The position numbers were made by a program, and so were the translations under genes. A stretch of DNA of 64,000 nt from Mogibacterium sp. (GTDB lineage: Bacteria > Bacillota > Clostridia > Peptostreptococcales > Anaerovoracaceae). Below, in pieces: positions 61,369 to 64,000 of the stretch (positions within the stretch are counted from its first letter, which is position 1; every line of letters starts with the position of its first letter). Location: assembly GCA_017433975.1 (NCBI GenBank), contig JAFRGD010000031.1, positions 168,419 through 232,418 on the forward strand, given 5' to 3'. A model generated the notes under the pieces. That model was not told the DNA's origin. It was given only the letters and a program-made list of their open reading frames with translations, and made no database searches.

Positions 61369-62598
61369 TTAGTTGACTGCTGCAGCGTTCATGGATTCGT
61401 TCATGGCCTCTGTCTTCTCAGCAGCGTTGTCGTGCGTTACAGAGCCGGAAACGATTTCCTTACCCATGGACTCGGCCGGGCCCCAGTAGTTGCCCATGTC
61501 TGCCTGCAGCGGCTGGACGATCGAACCATACGACATGGTGTCCATCTGAGCCTGTGCAAGAGCGTCGTCAACCTTGATGTTGGTGTCGGTCGGGATGATG
61601 TTACGGGTATCATAGTGAGCCTGCTGAGCGCTGGTGCCGCCGAGGTAAGCTGCCAGAGCGACTGCGACTTCCGGATGCTCCGCATACAGAGCCGTTGCCG
61701 GGTTGACCGCAATTGCCTTGGAGCCTGCGAACGCCTTCATCTGCTTCAGCTCGCCATTGATGGTGATTGAAGGAGGTGCAGCGATACCGAGGTTGTCGCC
61801 ATAAGCGTCAAGAGCCTTCTGATAATCCCATGTGCCGGAGAAGAACGCCTTCGCATCCGGGTTCGTTCCGACGTCGCCGTTAGAGAAGTTCGGGTTCGCA
61901 TTGAGGTCGATCAGGTAGTTGGTAACTTCAACCGCCTTATCGCCGCTGAAGTCAAAGCCCGCAGCCGCGTCGCCGCCGTTCGGTCCGAACAGGGTGCATC
62001 CATTCGCTACATAGAAAGAAGCGATGTACCAGGAGTTGTCGAGAGGGAACGCAACCTTGCCCTTTTCGAGCATGGCGTCCAGGGACTTGACGTCTTCCTC
62101 TGTGAAGACAGACTTGTCATAGTACATGAACCAGGTGTTGCCGGTGAACGGAACGCCGTAAACGCCGCCGTCATAGGAAACCGTGTTGACGGTCGTCTCG
62201 GAGTTGTTGGCCTTGATGGTGTCAACGGTGCCGCCGCCGAGTTCCGCGATGCCGCCGGTCTTGATCAGGTCCGGAATCTGGTCGTTCGCGAACATGTAGA
62301 CGTCAGCGCCTGCGCTCGGGTCCGTGCCGATGTTCGTCTTAGCGTCGCCCTCAGAGCAAACACCATAGACGAAGGTGATCGTCCAGTTCGGGTGCTCCGC
62401 TGCGAACGCTTCGCACTGCGTCTGGAGCCATCTGCCGTTGTCGTCGGACTGGTCTTCCTGCGGACCCCAGACGGTAACGGTCACATCGATCGCTTCCTCG
62501 TCGCCGCCGCCGGACTCTCCGCCGCCACCGCCGCCGCACGCTGCCAGCATGCTGATGCAAAGCAGAGCTGCTAAGATAAGACTGAGATACTTTTTCAT
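61369..62598 (-). CDS. malE: Maltodextrin-binding lipoprotein MalE
   Basis: A 409-residue family-1 sugar-binding lipoprotein. Signal peptide MKKYLSLILAALLCISMLAAC ending at Cys21, followed by a Gly/Ser linker. Features of the MalE family include VTVWGPQEDQSDDNGRW (about 37-53), GVPFTGNTWFMYYDKSVF (near 145-162) and GKVAFPLDNSWYIASF. The lipid anchor lets it collect sugars near the surface amylase. SD AGGAGG; separated from malF by a hairpin. Confidence 0.93.
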   Translation of the reverse strand: MKKYLSLILAALLCISMLAACGGGGGGESGGGDEEAIDVTVTVWGPQEDQSDDNGRWLQTQCEAFAAEHPNWTITFVYGVCSEGDAKTNIGTDPSAGADVYMFANDQIPDLIKTGGIAELGGGTVDTIKANNSETTVNTVSYDGGVYGVPFTGNTWFMYYDKSVFTEEDVKSLDAMLEKGKVAFPLDNSWYIASFYVANGCTLFGPNGGDAAAGFDFSGDKAVEVTNYLIDLNANPNFSNGDVGTNPDAKAFFSGTWDYQKALDAYGDNLGIAAPPSITINGELKQMKAFAGSKAIAVNPATALYAEHPEVAVALAAYLGGTSAQQAHYDTRNIIPTDTNIKVDDALAQAQMDTMSYGSIVQPLQADMGNYWGPAESMGKEIVSGSVTHDNAAEKTEAMNESMNAAAVN

Positions 62599-62669
62599 TT
62601 TGTGCCTCCTTAAAAAATGGTTTTTATTTACGGACCCGGATCGTTGGATTTCCCGGATCTAATCGACAA

Positions 62670-63875
62670 TTAATATTCGAGGTTCTTCTCGGTTTCCGGA
62701 TCGAACATGTGGATCGCGTTCGGCGCGAATGTGAACCGGACGGTCGCTCCGCTGTCCAGCTCGCCGGTGTCCAGATCCAGAGTAGGGACGATGATGATGC
62801 AGTCCTTGCCGTCGACGTTGATGTGCAGGTGTACGGAGCTGCCCATCATCTCGCTCACATCGACAATTCCTTGGATCATGTGACCCGGCTTCTCATCCAG
62901 GGAGATGTGCTCCGGACGGCAGCCGATGACGGCCTTCTGCGAGCCGACCATGTGCTCGGCAAGTCTCTTCTGCTTCGCCTCGGAAAGCGGGAGCTCGACG
63001 TCGCCGACCTTGACCGCGTACTGGCCTTCGCCCTTCTTGACGACCTCGCCGTCAAACATGTTCATGTGCGGCATGCCGATGAAGCCCGCGACGAAAACGT
63101 TCAGCGGATGGTTGAACACTTCCTGCGGCGTTCCGATCTGCTGGACCTCGCCGTCCTTCATGATGACGATGCGGTCGCCGAGCGTCATCGCTTCGGTCTG
63201 GTCGTGCGTTACATAGATGAACGTCGCGTCCAGTTTCTTCCGAAGTTTGATGATCTCCGCTCTCATCTGGTTTCTGAGCTTCGCGTCCAGGTTGGACAGC
63301 GGCTCGTCCATCAGCAGGACCTTTGGACTGCGGACGATTGCCCGGCCGATCGCGACACGCTGTCTCTGACCGCCGGACAGAGCCTTTGGCTTACGCGCGA
63401 GGAACGGGGTGATGCCGAGGATCTCCGCGGCTTCGTTGACCATCTTGGTCATCTCGTCCTTTGGAACCTTCCGGAGCTCGAGTGGGAACTCCAGATTCTG
63501 CCGGACCGTCATGTGCGGATACAGGGCGTAGTTCTGGAAGACCATGGCGATGTCTCTTTCCTTCGGCGGAATGTCGTTCATCCGCTGGCCGTCGATGTAG
63601 AGGTCGCCTCTGGTGATGTCCTCAAGTCCGGCAATCATCCGCAGCGTCGTTGACTTGCCGCAGCCCGACGGGCCGACAAAGACGATGAACTCCCGGTCCG
63701 CAATCTCCAGGTTGAAATCGTCTACAGCAACGACACCTTCATCGGTGATTTTAAGCTTGTAGGTCTTTTTGTTGACTGGTTCCTCGTCTATTTTCTTGTT
63801 CTTTTTCTTTGGTTCCTTGTCGTCTTCTCTTAATGGATAGATCTTGTGAACGTGTCTTAAGCTTAAAGTTGCCAT
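62670..63875 (-). CDS. msmK: Sugar ABC transporter ATPase (MsmK/UgpC type)
   Basis: A 401-residue ATPase: Walker A GPSGCGKST near 73, signature LSGGQRQR near 165, Walker B VLLMDEPLSNLD near 184, H-loop VTHDQTEA near 220, and the regulatory OB-fold C-terminal domain after 250. Unlike usual members it has a Lys/Glu-rich insertion (about 17-45, KEPKKKNKKIDEEP) between the first strands. It comes first in the operon, before malE. It drives maltodextrin uptake and might serve other sugar transporters. Confidence 0.92.
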   Translation of the reverse strand: MATLSLRHVHKIYPLREDDKEPKKKNKKIDEEPVNKKTYKLKITDEGVVAVDDFNLEIADREFIVFVGPSGCGKSTTLRMIAGLEDITRGDLYIDGQRMNDIPPKERDIAMVFQNYALYPHMTVRQNLEFPLELRKVPKDEMTKMVNEAAEILGITPFLARKPKALSGGQRQRVAIGRAIVRSPKVLLMDEPLSNLDAKLRNQMRAEIIKLRKKLDATFIYVTHDQTEAMTLGDRIVIMKDGEVQQIGTPQEVFNHPLNVFVAGFIGMPHMNMFDGEVVKKGEGQYAVKVGDVELPLSEAKQKRLAEHMVGSQKAVIGCRPEHISLDEKPGHMIQGIVDVSEMMGSSVHLHINVDGKDCIIIVPTLDLDTGELDSGATVRFTFAPNAIHMFDPETEKNLEY

Positions 63876-63894
63876 CGTCGTATCTCCTGTTATT

Positions 63895-63999
63895 TTATTT
63901 GCGCGGCGAAGCTAATGTCTCGCCGTCAACGAACGTAAATGGTAATTTCTCATGCACTGCCGGGCCTCCGTAACTGATCCTCAGCAGCAGATCGTCCAC
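63895..63999 (-). CDS. 3' end of an unidentified gene (cut by window edge)
   Basis: The minus-strand frame is open from the right edge to a TAA at 63897-63895, giving about 34 residues ending with HEKLPFTFVDGETLASPRK. It ends 20 bp before the ATPase gene, so it probably heads the same operon. Too short to identify; a carbohydrate-related gene is plausible by position. Confidence 0.5.
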   Translation of the reverse strand: MDDLLLRISYGGPAVHEKLPFTFVDGETLASPRK

Positions 64000-64000
64000 A

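Overview
The window looks like a chromosome segment of a GC-rich anaerobic Clostridia member (Bacillota, order Eubacteriales; by content perhaps the Mogibacterium/Anaerovoracaceae side, a guess). The evidence is a V-type ATPase whose operon ends in subunits I-K, three butyrate kinases, clostridial peptide and maltodextrin ABC systems, lipoproteins with Gram-positive lipoboxes and TTGNNN-N17-TATAAT promoters. Genes are dense and mostly in short operons.

Layout. 1-1286: end of a V-ATPase operon; the proteolipid gene carries an in-frame UGA. 1.3-2.7 kb: AT-rich spacer and a lone PD-(D/E)XK nuclease-like gene. 2.8-9.7 kb: cupin, two tandem butyrate kinases, thioredoxin-like protein, M32 and M3 metallopeptidases, small membrane protein. 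9.8-17.5 kb: complete oligopeptide ABC operon (oppA-B-C-D-F plus a small membrane protein), in which OppC has a very large extracellular insertion. 17.6-23.8 kb: two fused ATPase/FtsX-type transporters and a secreted, membrane-anchored acidic repeat protein. 23.9-30.8 kb (minus strand): hydrolase, D-2-hydroxyacid dehydrogenase, heterodimeric ABC exporter, DUF3048 lipoprotein. 31.0-36.1 kb: accessory metabolic locus of a PTS-EIIC-like transporter, a TetR regulator, a cysteine-rich protein of unknown function and a GcvT-fold protein. 36.1-43.5 kb: class II aldolase, hydrolase, LUD protein, amidotransferase, DUF4230 protein, third butyrate kinase, ornithine-cyclodeaminase-like protein. 43.6-45.7 kb: metY behind a long structured leader encoding a Cys/Met-rich peptide, divergent from an Rrf2 regulator. 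45.8-51.9 kb: very large MscS-type channel, orphan SsuA-like lipoprotein, gamma carbonic anhydrase, Nudix hydrolase, MsrB.

52.08-54.49 kb is a small integrative island in the 3' end of tRNA-Lys(CTT), bounded by a 23-bp duplication of the tRNA end. It holds a truncated, frameshifted tyrosine integrase and three AT-richer gene modules, each headed by an identical 36-bp palindromic repeat containing a Shine-Dalgarno and an ATG. Each repeat therefore opens a short ORF beginning MPYSIT just ahead of an unrelated gene (Sm-like protein, GNAT acetyltransferase, RHH/RelE toxin-antitoxin). This cassette-like arrangement is the most unusual thing in the window.

54.9-64.0 kb: lipoprotein, then on the minus strand a maltodextrin uptake and degradation operon (MsmK-type ATPase, MalE, MalF, MalG, lipoprotein alpha-amylase, cytoplasmic GH13) and the 3' end of an unidentified gene at the edge.

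The genes suggest a peptide- and starch-fermenting anaerobe. Peptides enter by Opp and are cut by the M3/M32 peptidases; maltodextrins are trimmed outside by the anchored amylase and split inside by the second GH13; butyrate kinases yield ATP from acyl phosphates; the V-ATPase couples ATP to an ion gradient.
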